A stretch of DNA of 64,000 bases, taken from CAYZJR01 sp964503045 (lineage in GTDB: Bacteria; Cyanobacteriota; Vampirovibrionia; Obscuribacterales; Obscuribacteraceae). The notes below the pieces were generated by a model, which was given only the letters and a program-made list of their open reading frames with translations, did no database searches and was not told the origin of the DNA. The DNA lies in the NCBI GenBank assembly GCA_964503045.1, contig CAZCZI010000027.1, forward strand, positions 20,409 through 84,408, read 5' to 3'. Below, piece after piece: positions 28,225 through 37,000 of the stretch. The position numbers and the translations under genes were made by a program. The stretch's first letter is position 1. The number at the start of each line of letters is the position of its first letter.

Positions 28225-29209
28225 ATGGCGAGACGCAGTCGCAGACGCAAGAGAAAAGGTTATAGGGACTGGTCGACGATGCACCCGGGAATGCCGCCCG
28301 GCACTCTCATGGCCGGCCCCGACGCGACCGAGTCAGACATCACGGTTTTTGCTTACGACGAAAATAACNNNNNNNNNNNNNNNNNNNNNNNNNNNNNNNN
28401 NNNNNNNNNNNNNNNNNNNNNNNNNNNNNNNNNNNNNNNNNNNNNNNNNNNNNNNNNNNNNNNNNNNNATCGACAGCTTTGAGCCGGTGCGAGATCGTTT
28501 AAGGAAGAACTTGGGAAAAATCCGCGCGTCTGGCTCGGATTATTTGGCGTACCGATTGCTTGATGGAATCATCGATGGATATTTCCCAGTTCTCGAAGAG
28601 TTCGGCGAGAAGCTGGAAGGGCTTGAAGACGAGATTCTCGAAAAACCAAGCCGAGCGACAGTCGCCCAAGTGCACGAAGTTAAACGCGACTTTCTTGCAT
28701 TGCGTAGAACGATTTGGCCTTTGAGAGAAGCAATCAGCACGCTATTGAGAGACAATTCGAATTTGTTTGCAAAAGACACGCTGATATTTCTGCGCGATTG
28801 CCACGATCATACCGTGCAAATCGCTGACCTGATCGAGAGTTATAGAGAAATCGGCTCCGACCTGATGGATGTTTATTTGTCGAGCCTCAGCAATCGATTG
28901 AGCGAAGTCATGAAAGTGTTGACTATCATAACTACTCTTTGTGCGCCACCGACTTTGGTGGCGGGTATCTATGGAATGAACTTTCGGACTGAAGTCTCTC
29001 CATTCAATATGCCTGAGTTGAACTGGTACTACGGCTACCCATGGGCTTTGTTGTTGATGTTTGTTTTGGGTGGAGGGACAATCTGGTTGGTTGCCGCCAA
29101 GGGATGGTTGGGAAGATCTGCAGATGATGATGGTGCGAGTTTGACGACTAAGACAGGACTAAATCCGACCTCGGCGACAGCGCAAACGACTCCCGCGCCG
29201 CCAGCTTAG
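28225..29209 (+). CDS. corA: CorA-family Mg2+/Co2+ channel (interrupted by gap)
   Basis: Inner-membrane divalent-cation channel. The N-terminal 48 codons (MARRSRRRKRKGYRDWSTMH onward, ending FAYDENN) are intact from ATG 28225. After the N stretch the chain resumes at IDSFEPVRDRLRKNLGKIR and contains the long stalk helix, two C-terminal membrane helices and the signature GIYGMNF between them. Both sides of the gap end on codon boundaries, so the true missing length must be a multiple of 3, not 100. By comparison with the family, roughly 100 residues of the cytoplasmic domain are missing, about three times the placeholder. The C-terminal tail after WLGRSADDD is Thr/Ala-rich. Confidence 0.92.
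28369..28468. other. Assembly gap (100 N) inside corA
   Basis: Placeholder gap in what should be unique coding sequence, unlike the other two gaps, which sit in tandem repeats. Confidence 0.98.
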
Positions 29210-29249
29210 ACTGGCTCGGGCGGAGGTCCTGTATGTCGTTCGGATTGCT

Positions 29250-30203
29250 TCAAATGGGAAACTTGATTCCTTCGTTCTTTTGATCGACCATCTCACCGTC
29301 TTTGCATAAGACGATTGATTTCATTTTCCCGCCAGGACCTGCATAAATCTTTCCGTTCTTGTCACCGCCCCTGATGGCATAGTCGAGTCCTGCTCCGATT
29401 GGGCTGTATTCGACGGAGCCGGGAGGAAGATTGCCGGGAGCATCTCCCCGAGCCAGTTTGGCATTGCCCACTTTGCCTTGAATCGGCCACTCCAGGCGCT
29501 TTGTAAATGGATTATAGATCTTGCGTCCGGACTGTTTTTTATCCGGATCCCCACCGGGCAAATAGCATTTGAATTCTTCATCTACGGCTTTTGGAAATTT
29601 TCCGCTGTTTCTCTCAGCGTAGCACTCAACCGCCCATTGCACCGCGAGCATATTGCACTTGGCTAGGACGGTGTCGCTAGAGAGGATCAGTAACACTTCC
29701 TTCTTTTGATTCACCACCGGCTTGCCATGTTCGTTGCCACCGCGGATGATGAATCCCTTTCCGTTGCCGATTGGCGAATATTCCACCGCTCCTGGTGGCA
29801 CCTTGTCATCGACAGCTGCGCGTGCTGCCTTTTCTGAAGTGAGCTTGCCTAATGTCGCCCACTCTTTTTTCTTAGTGACTGGGTTTGGAATGCATGAAAC
29901 AGTTAGGAACGTCGAATCATCTTGCGATCCAAAAGGAAAGAAGCTTTTGAATCTGTCGTCGATGGCGGTGGGGTACTTGCCCATATGGTGGCTTGCAAAC
30001 TGCTCTGCCGCTAGCTGCACTTTGCCCATATTGCGATAGACGGATTTGCTGACGGATTTTTTCGAGTCTTTAAAAACGAGTTCGTCGCCGAACTCCACTT
30101 GCGGCGATGCTGGTGGAACCGCTAAACATGTCAAAAGAATCGACGCCAAAAGAACCGGCGACTGTCTTGTGGAATTGCGATTGCGCCGTGCTTGCATAGT
30201 CAT
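29250..30203 (-). CDS. Secreted protein with two pseudopilin-like domains, no prepilin leader
   Basis: A 317-residue secreted protein of unknown function. It has a signal peptide (about 18-36, LLASILLTCLAVPPASPQ) and an internal duplication. Each copy starts with an amphipathic helix (VQLAAEQFASHHMGKYPTA at about 62; LAVQWAVECYAERNSGKFP at about 190) and then reads through NPxTKxxEW and PPGxVEYSPIGxGxxxxIRGG to GKP or GKI. The helix-then-KYP/KFP-then-loop pattern recalls the periplasmic part of type II secretion/type IV pseudopilins (GspG type), but the GxxxxE prepilin leader helix is absent. Its 3' end is 40 nt from convergent corA. Confidence 0.7.
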   Translation of the reverse strand: MTMQARRNRNSTRQSPVLLASILLTCLAVPPASPQVEFGDELVFKDSKKSVSKSVYRNMGKVQLAAEQFASHHMGKYPTAIDDRFKSFFPFGSQDDSTFLTVSCIPNPVTKKKEWATLGKLTSEKAARAAVDDKVPPGAVEYSPIGNGKGFIIRGGNEHGKPVVNQKKEVLLILSSDTVLAKCNMLAVQWAVECYAERNSGKFPKAVDEEFKCYLPGGDPDKKQSGRKIYNPFTKRLEWPIQGKVGNAKLARGDAPGNLPPGSVEYSPIGAGLDYAIRGGDKNGKIYAGPGGKMKSIVLCKDGEMVDQKNEGIKFPI

Positions 30204-30228
30204 AAGAATGGGTACTTAGAGATCGAAT

Positions 30229-30753
30229 ATGAATTCGACTATGGACAAATCTTATCGCATTTCGAGGGGTTCGGAAGAATCCGGGGCTGTCTTTGACAAT
30301 GACGGCACATATCGCTATCTGTTGTGGCGGCAGCACTTACGTGCCCGACGACCGGCTACCGTGCTCTTCATCATGCTGAATCCTTCTTCCGCTGACGAAG
30401 TAACCAATGACCCTACCATCGCTCGGTGTGCGCAGTTGTCTAAGATATGGGGTTTTCAACGTGCTGAAGTAGTCAATCTGTTCGCGTTCAAAGCAACTCA
30501 ACCGCGGGTGCTGCGACAGGCGACTGATCCCGTTGGCCCACACAACAATCACTTCATTCTGGAGGCGGCCCGGAGGGCAGATTGCATAATTGCGGCATGG
30601 GGCAATCATGGAAATCTTCTTGCTCGCGATCAGGAAGTCTTGCGCTTGATTGAGGATCGGCATCAAATATGGTGCTTTGGAAAAACTAAGAATGGTTCAC
30701 CAAAGCATCCGCTTTATCTTGGGTACGGTGTACGACCGTCTCGGCTTTGCTAA
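30229..30753 (+). CDS. DUF1643 family protein
   Basis: A 174-residue protein of the DUF1643 family, complete for that family. Marks are YRYLLWRQ near residue 30, VLFIMLNPSSADEVTNDPTI (about 45-64), GFQRAEVVNLFAFKATQP, and IIAAWGNHG. The function is unknown; members occur on chromosomes and in mobile or defence-rich regions. It sits alone between two minus-strand genes, with its 3' end 13 nt from the end of pyrG. Confidence 0.88.
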   Translation: MNSTMDKSYRISRGSEESGAVFDNDGTYRYLLWRQHLRARRPATVLFIMLNPSSADEVTNDPTIARCAQLSKIWGFQRAEVVNLFAFKATQPRVLRQATDPVGPHNNHFILEAARRADCIIAAWGNHGNLLARDQEVLRLIEDRHQIWCFGKTKNGSPKHPLYLGYGVRPSRLC

Positions 30754-30766
30754 AGCTTGGAGTTGT

Positions 30767-32431
30767 CTACGCAGTTCGTGGAGCCACTGCCTGCCCGCCT
30801 TTCACAGCGGAGGTGTCGGGTGGTTTGCTTGCATGTTCTTGAATCATCGCGTCTACCAAACCGACAAACAATGGATGTGGGTTGTCAGGCCGAGACTTGA
30901 GTTCGGGGTGGAATTGGCATGCCACGAAGTATGGATGATCGTTGAGCTCGATCATCTCAACCAGCCGTCCATCAGGCGACAATCCTGAGAAGATCAAGCC
31001 GCATTTCGACAGGGCCTCGCGATGATTGTTGTTGACCTCGTAGCGATGCCTGTGACGTTCCGAAATTGCAGATTGACCATAGACTTGCGCTGCCTTGCTG
31101 CCTTCTTGCAAGTTGCAGGGGTATTTGCCGAGGCGCATGGTTCCACCTTTAAGAACCACATTATGTTGATCGGGCATCAAGTCGATAACCGGATAAGGCG
31201 ATGACGGATTGAACTCGGTCGAGTGCGCACCTTCCATGCCGGCAACGTTTCGCGCAAATTCAATTACCGCGGTTTGCATTCCCAGGCACAATCCCAAGTA
31301 GGGAATCTTTTTAGTTCTTGCATATGTCGCGGCTTGAATCTTTCCTTCCACCCCGCGATCGCCGAAGCCACCAGGCACAAGAATTCCATCTACATCTGAC
31401 AGATACTCTTCGGTTCCATGCTTCTCGATATCTTCCGACAACACCCATTTGATTGTTACTGCCGCTCCGAGTTTGGCACCGGCGTGTTTTAGCGACTCTA
31501 CAACAGATATGTAAGCATCGGACAACATCACATATTTGCCGACTATAGCAACGGTCACTGCTTTGCTCGGTCGCTTCACGCGCTCGACCAATTCCTTCCA
31601 CTCAGTCAAATCAGGTGGTGTGTTGGGCAGATGCAGGCGTTCCAAAACTCTGTCGGCGAGCCCTTCTTGCTCCAGGAATATCGGTACCTCATACAGATGC
31701 TGCACATCTTTGCATACGATTACGGCGTTGATGTCGACGTCGGTAAACAGCGAAAGCTTCTCTTTAATGGAAGGAGAAAGCGCCTTTTCGGTTCGGCAGG
31801 CGAGAATATCGGGCTGAATACCACGGCTTCTCAACGTGTCCACACTGTGCTGAGTAGGCTTCGTCTTCAGCTCGTTGGTCGTACGCAAGCTCGGAATCAT
31901 GGTCACATGAATATAGCAAACATGATCTCTGCCTATGTCTTTTCGCATTTGGCGAATCGCTTCAAGGAAAATCAGGCTCTCGATGTCACCGACCGTTCCT
32001 CCCACCTCAACAATCACAGTGTCTGCCTGCGAGCCCTGAGCGGCTTTGCGCAAGAAGTTCTTAATCTCGTTTGTGACGTGTGGAATCATCTGAACCGTTC
32101 CGCCCAGATAATCGCCGCGCCTTTCTTTTTCCAAAACGCTCTTATAGATGGAGCCAGCCGTGACGTTGTTCATGCGGCTCAGATCTATATTTATAAAGCG
32201 CTCATAGTGCCCTAAATCGAGGTCGGTTTCGGCGCCGTCTTCAGTGACGAACACTTCGCCGTGCTGATATGGGCTCATGGTGCCTGGATCGACATTGAGG
32301 TAGGGGTCAAGTTTGACGATTGTGGTGGTCAAACCTCTCGCTCTAAGCAACCGACCTAGAGAGGCAGCGAGTATGCCTTTTCCCAATGAAGAGACCACTC
32401 CACCGGTAACAAATACATACCTGGTGTTCAT
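30767..32431 (-). CDS. pyrG: CTP synthase
   Basis: Makes CTP from UTP with ATP and glutamine-derived ammonia, the last step of pyrimidine nucleotide synthesis. The 554-residue length is normal. ATG 32431-32429 is fixed by an AGGAGG box 4-5 nt upstream and by the universal start MNTRYVFVTGGVVSSLGKGI. The synthase domain shows SPYQHGEVFVTEDGAETDLD and the C-terminal glutaminase domain shows the nucleophile Cys382 in LGLCLGMQ and the His-Glu pair in CQFHPE. About 230 nt without a gene separate it from gatC upstream on the same strand. Confidence 0.98.
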   Translation of the reverse strand: MNTRYVFVTGGVVSSLGKGILAASLGRLLRARGLTTTIVKLDPYLNVDPGTMSPYQHGEVFVTEDGAETDLDLGHYERFINIDLSRMNNVTAGSIYKSVLEKERRGDYLGGTVQMIPHVTNEIKNFLRKAAQGSQADTVIVEVGGTVGDIESLIFLEAIRQMRKDIGRDHVCYIHVTMIPSLRTTNELKTKPTQHSVDTLRSRGIQPDILACRTEKALSPSIKEKLSLFTDVDINAVIVCKDVQHLYEVPIFLEQEGLADRVLERLHLPNTPPDLTEWKELVERVKRPSKAVTVAIVGKYVMLSDAYISVVESLKHAGAKLGAAVTIKWVLSEDIEKHGTEEYLSDVDGILVPGGFGDRGVEGKIQAATYARTKKIPYLGLCLGMQTAVIEFARNVAGMEGAHSTEFNPSSPYPVIDLMPDQHNVVLKGGTMRLGKYPCNLQEGSKAAQVYGQSAISERHRHRYEVNNNHREALSKCGLIFSGLSPDGRLVEMIELNDHPYFVACQFHPELKSRPDNPHPLFVGLVDAMIQEHASKPPDTSAVKGGQAVAPRTA

Positions 32432-32555
32432 ACCGCCTCCTGTGCGCGACTTTGCCTGCGCGGACTTCCAACCAATAATATAAGCGATCTCGACGCAAGT
32501 CCGACAGCGTCTTCGAAAGTCGCCAAAATACAAAAGAAATTAGTAGTTTGATTTG

Positions 32556-32579
32556 GTGGGGGCAACCCCACTGCTTTTT
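32556..32579 (+). terminator. GNRA-loop hairpin with T-run between gatC and pyrG
   Basis: A perfect 6-bp stem GTGGGG/CCCCAC closed by a GCAA tetraloop (32556-32571) is followed by TGCTTTTT. The shape is a good intrinsic terminator for plus-strand transcription, but both neighbours are on the minus strand. It may stop antisense transcription or may be read as a stable leader structure in the pyrG mRNA from the other strand. Confidence 0.4.
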
Positions 32580-32665
32580 GTATATGCGTCAAGGGGGATG
32601 GGAGGGGGAGCTTTTCTTGCTTTGAGAGCCGCTTCCCGTACCATATCCTTTGACTAATCATGGAG

Positions 32666-32950
32666 CTATTCCCCTATCTTCGGAACGCGGAAGAAGGATT
32701 TCTCTCTATCGGGCGCGGTTTTGAGCAATGCCTCGTGCCCTGGCGGTGTTTGGACTACGTCGTCACGCATGACGTTGACGACCGGCAGCGCATGCGACAT
32801 CGGCTCGACGCCTGTGGTGTCTACGGCAGCGAGCTCGTCGAAATAACCGATAATGCGTCCCAGTTGTTCGGTGTAGAGACTCTTCTCCTGGTCGCTTAGA
32901 GTTAATCTAGCGAGTTTGGCGATATGCTCTACGTCTGCGGAAGATATCAT
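32666..32950 (-). CDS. gatC: Asp-tRNA(Asn)/Glu-tRNA(Gln) amidotransferase subunit C
   Basis: Small clamp subunit of the GatCAB enzyme that converts Glu-tRNA(Gln) to Gln-tRNA(Gln) (and Asp-tRNA(Asn) to Asn-tRNA(Asn)). It is 94 residues, normal for the family, with the typical start ISSADVEHIAKLARLTLSDQ, the middle VEPMSHALPVVNVMRDD and the end FFRVPKIGE. ATG 32950 is chosen over the adjacent TTG. gatA and gatB are not in the window, so the operon is split or continues elsewhere in the genome. It is divergent from the antiporter gene, 96 nt away. Confidence 0.95.
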   Translation of the reverse strand: MISSADVEHIAKLARLTLSDQEKSLYTEQLGRIIGYFDELAAVDTTGVEPMSHALPVVNVMRDDVVQTPPGHEALLKTAPDREKSFFRVPKIGE

Positions 32951-33008
32951 CAATCTTCTATATTCTTTCCTGAAGGAAACCAGTAAAGACCGGGCTTTCT
33001 GATCAATA

Positions 33009-33027
33009 TTCTGCTATTCTCGCAGAA
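33009..33027. promoter_or_regulatory. Inverted repeat TTCTGC-7-GCAGAA upstream of antiporter gene
   Basis: A perfect 6-bp inverted repeat with a 7-nt centre lies 20 nt before the start codon of the CaCA gene, in the region shared with gatC. It could be an operator or a small leader hairpin. No second copy was noticed. Confidence 0.25.
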
Positions 33028-33046
33028 AGGACGCAAGAATTGAAAC

Positions 33047-34081
33047 ATGATCTTTGACTCTGCAATTCTTATCATCGCCTTACTAGTCATCGTGGGCTCT
33101 TCGGAGCTCTTTACAAACGGTATAGAATGGCTGGGCCAGAGGCTTCAACTTAGCGAGGGCGTGGTCGGCAGCGTTTTGGCAGCGGTCGGAACCGCCCTGC
33201 CTGAGACGCTCATTCCGATTATCGCAGTCTGCTTTTTTGGTCAAAAACACGGCGAGCAAGTCGGCATTGGCGCCATAGCGGGTGCCCCATTCATGCTGAG
33301 CACGCTTACTTTGGGTATTTGCGGCTTGTCCGCCTGGTTTTTCGCCATGCGCGGCAGGCGCGAACACCAGCTGTCTATTAATAAGGGTGTGATTGGCCGT
33401 GATTTGAAGTTTTTCATCATCGCTTATGTCGTGGCGATGTTGACAAGCTTTATGCCTCACATCGCCTGGGTGCGTTGGACGATGGCGGCAATCTTGTTTA
33501 GTCTCTATCCTTTGTATTTGTACAAGACATTCCAGCACGAAGGAGAAGTGGGAGAGGCACCCGAAGTCTTGCACCTCGACAAGCTTCTTAAATTGGGCTC
33601 CCACAAATTGCGTCTGATCATCCCCCAAATCTTATTGGGGCTGGCTGGTATTATCGGTGGTGCGTGGTTTTTTGTGGATCATGTAGACGATTTGTCAAAT
33701 GATCTCGGTTTTCCTGCTTTGGTTTTGTCATTGATCATCACTCCGGTTGCCACTGAGCTGCCGGAAAAAATCAACAGCGTTTTGTGGACGCGACAAGGCA
33801 AAGATACATTGGCTTTGGGGAACGTCACAGGTGCATTGGTTTTCCAGAGTTGTTTTCCCGTAGCATTTGGTGTTGCATTCACGCCATGGGCTTTGGATTC
33901 GGGCGTTCTTTTGACCGGTGCAGTTGCGATTTGCTCAGCAACCATGTATTTGATCCTTGTTGAAAAAGGAAAGCTCAATCCATTTTTGCTTATGATTGGT
34001 GGGTTGGTCTACGCTGCGGCGATATCAGCTGTGATTTGCCTGGACGTAACTACACCCGATCCGGTCGCGACCGGTCATTAA
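33047..34081 (+). CDS. CaCA-family cation (Na+ or H+/Ca2+) antiporter
   Basis: Inner-membrane antiporter of the Ca2+/cation family, 344 residues with about 10 membrane helices in two inverted halves. The two alpha-repeats are clear: GTALPETLIPIIA (about 48-60) in the first half and TPVATELPEKINS with GNVTGALVFQ (about 234-265) in the second. Each carries the conserved acidic residue (Glu) that binds the ion. Ion specificity cannot be told. The gene stands alone between gatC and the end of the giant gene. Confidence 0.9.
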   Translation: MIFDSAILIIALLVIVGSSELFTNGIEWLGQRLQLSEGVVGSVLAAVGTALPETLIPIIAVCFFGQKHGEQVGIGAIAGAPFMLSTLTLGICGLSAWFFAMRGRREHQLSINKGVIGRDLKFFIIAYVVAMLTSFMPHIAWVRWTMAAILFSLYPLYLYKTFQHEGEVGEAPEVLHLDKLLKLGSHKLRLIIPQILLGLAGIIGGAWFFVDHVDDLSNDLGFPALVLSLIITPVATELPEKINSVLWTRQGKDTLALGNVTGALVFQSCFPVAFGVAFTPWALDSGVLLTGAVAICSATMYLILVEKGKLNPFLLMIGGLVYAAAISAVICLDVTTPDPVATGH

Positions 34082-34092
34082 CTTAGAGCCCT

Positions 34093-37000
34093 CTATTGGA
34101 GGCGTTCGAACTCACCGCCGGCAAGAGCTTTCCAGATCTCTCCGTTTTCTTTGACTGTAATCTTGCCTTTAAAGATAGACTCACTTCCATCAGGGGTGCG
34201 GAGCAACCACTGGTCGGCGCCGACTCTTCTGGCGTTCATTCCAGGTGTGTTGACTTTCGTGAGAGTATTTCCAATGTACTCGAAGCGGGCACTACTGTTG
34301 GTGAGTGCCGATTCAGCGGCAACCACGCGTCCACCGGCGTCGACGCTTACTAACGATCCGTCCGGGTATGCGATACTGCGAGAACCGTCTAATCTGAAGG
34401 ATTCTCTCACTCCGTTGGGACTGATTCGAGAAAGCGATCCGCTTTGATTGACTTCGAGGTTGCCTTCGAAGGTGTATGGATCGATAGCGTCGCCTTCAAT
34501 GCGCCATTGATTGCCGGACAGCCGAGTTGCCGTGAAGCGTCCTCTCCCGAGATCTACTGACTCCAGGCCTGAACCGTCCTTGGAATAAACGTACGATGCG
34601 CTGTGTCTGGCGCTATACGCGCTCGTGACTAGACCGTCAGCGTTCTTATAAATCACGCTGCCGTCGGGAAAGTGCGTAGCGGACTTGCCATCGAGGCTAA
34701 GCAATTCGGTTAACTCTCCACCACCGGGCTGAGATGTTACTCGTCTGACAGAGATACCGACGTCGGAGGTGGGGTCGGAGACGACTGCGATGTCGCCTTC
34801 GAACTCATACTGCCGACCGCCTTCGGTGATTGTCCAAACGTTTTCCTTTCCTGGCACTCGTTGGGCTTTGAAGCCGTTTGGTCCGGCAAAATCAACTTCC
34901 GCTAGATCTCTTCCCGTTTCTGACGAGTACTTGAATGTTCCCGACACATTACCATCTTGCTCTACTTTTAGAAGCCGTTCGGAGCTGTCACGGAAAGTTT
35001 TGATGTGATCATCAAGTGGGGTTTGGTAAGAACCATCAGCGTTTACAACGACATCAGACCAATTATGATTGAGAGTCCTGAGATGCGAGGCGATGTCATC
35101 ATCAAGGTCAATTTTCAATTCGCGATTGCCGAACTTGATAGCGAAAGCATCTGAGTCAGCTGAGCTTCCTGGTGCCAAAATCTCTCCGCGACCTGGATAA
35201 ACAACAGTTTGTCCATCAGGGCGTGTGATCGACAAGCGACCGTTATTTATTTGTATGCTCGAGTTGTCGGACAGATCAAGTCTTGAAATTACATCAGAAC
35301 CGGGCTCATAAATGGGCTTTGCGACGATACCACCTTCAAATCCCATTTCTTTTACACGATTATTGGTGTCGAGCAAACGGTATCCGCCGTTGTTCAAATG
35401 GTACTCGGTCATGCCGTCGGCGCGATTGACGATCTTATTGAGGTAGCCGAGATTACTCATTTCAACGTCCCCATTTGGTGAAACTTTGAAGTCGATGTCG
35501 AGCATGCGATCTTCAACAATTTGGCCTTGGTTGTTGTAACCGACCCAACCATCGGCTTGTCGCTTCCACACGGTTGCTCTGTCTCCGGAGAAGGACACCT
35601 CGTTGAGTTGTCCATTGCTGTCATAGCCGAGCTTTGTGCTCCCTTGCGCGTTGGAAACCTCCATAATTCTTCCGCCCTCTCTTGTGATGTTGTCTGCATT
35701 GTCTTGCGCGATGGCTGCGACTTGGTTGCCTGAGATATCGTCGGCGACGTTGGAGAGCCTGCTTGGCTTGAGGCTGGCAAGCACCGCTTCTGAACGAGCA
35801 TCGACCGGCACCATGGTTTCACTTACGTCTTTGTAGCTGACAAAGTAATACTTGCCGTCTGGCCGGCGAACCAAAAAGGATGGTTCTTTTGCAGTGAACG
35901 GTTTGTCAGTGTCAATTGCGAACCGCTCGTCTGGTTCAAGCTTAATCATTTCTCGTGGTGGATCGGTTGCTTTAACCGCCGGGTTGAACATTCCTGGCTC
36001 GCCTTCAATTGGATTCCAATTCTTGAGTTTTGTGGAGTTGGAGTTGGTATAGGCGTCATAGATAGGGCGGTTGCCGTCGGTTGTTTCTCTAAGAACGATC
36101 CAATCACCAGGATTTTCGGTGGTACCGGCCTTGGCGAATTGTCCATCAAAGATCTGGAAGGAGGTGTTGTCCGCTATATCGGAAGTACGCAAGATCGTGC
36201 CATTGGGCAGCGTTACTCCATCGCCGGGCACGACAATTTTTCCACCGACGATTTTGTTGAGTTTGTCGCCCACTTTTTCGACGCTGCCAGGAGAAATCTG
36301 TACACCGTAGGGAAGCGCTGTTCCTTTGGGGATAACTGTGCCATCGGCAAGGGTGATTTCACCTGTGATTATGGTGCCTTCCTTGGTGGAAAGGAAAAGG
36401 CCGTTTGGATAGTCACTGGCGTTTACTTGATCGAGCCGGTACACCAGGTTTGGATCTTTTGTAAAACGAACGACACCAGCGCCGTCTTGTCCGGCACGTT
36501 GCTTGTACAGCTCATCAAGCTCTGCAAGAGTAAGCTTTCGTGGTTGCTGCGGTGCGTCGATTGCATTGGCTGCTTGGTTGCCGACGTTGTCGGAATTTTC
36601 AGCCGCTACGTTGGCTGCTTGATTACCGACGTTGTCGGAATTTTCAGCCGCTACGTTGGCTGCTTGGTTACCGACGTTGTCGGAATTTTCAGCCGCTACG
36701 TTGGCTGCTTGGTTACCGACGTTGTCGGAATTTTCAGCCGCCACGTTGGCTGCCTGGTTGCCGACGTTGTCGGAGTTCTCGGCTGCAACGTCACCGACTT
36801 CTGAAGACAGGCGATTGCTTTCGGCTGGCGAGAAGTCGCTTAGCTCAGCAGGCGCATTGTCGGCGGTGGCACGAGCCGTGTCATCCAGTTGAGCCGCAAC
36901 ATTGTCGGCTTGTTCTGACAATCCACCTCTAATTGCTCTGACACTGGCGCCTACTGCGTCGATAGCGCCTGTCATCAATACTCCAGCTCCGGCGCCGATT

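Noticed and set aside
32556..32579. pyrG transcription attenuator
   Set aside because: The T-run is on the plus strand, so it cannot end a minus-strand pyrG leader; listed only as a hairpin of uncertain role.
36566..36790. Possible CRISPR-like array
   Set aside because: The 45-bp units are contiguous with no unique spacers and lie in frame inside a coding sequence.
36139..36804. Plus-strand open frame antisense to the 45-bp repeats of the giant gene
   Set aside because: The repeat period keeps all frames open; the minus strand is the coding one by length and domain content.
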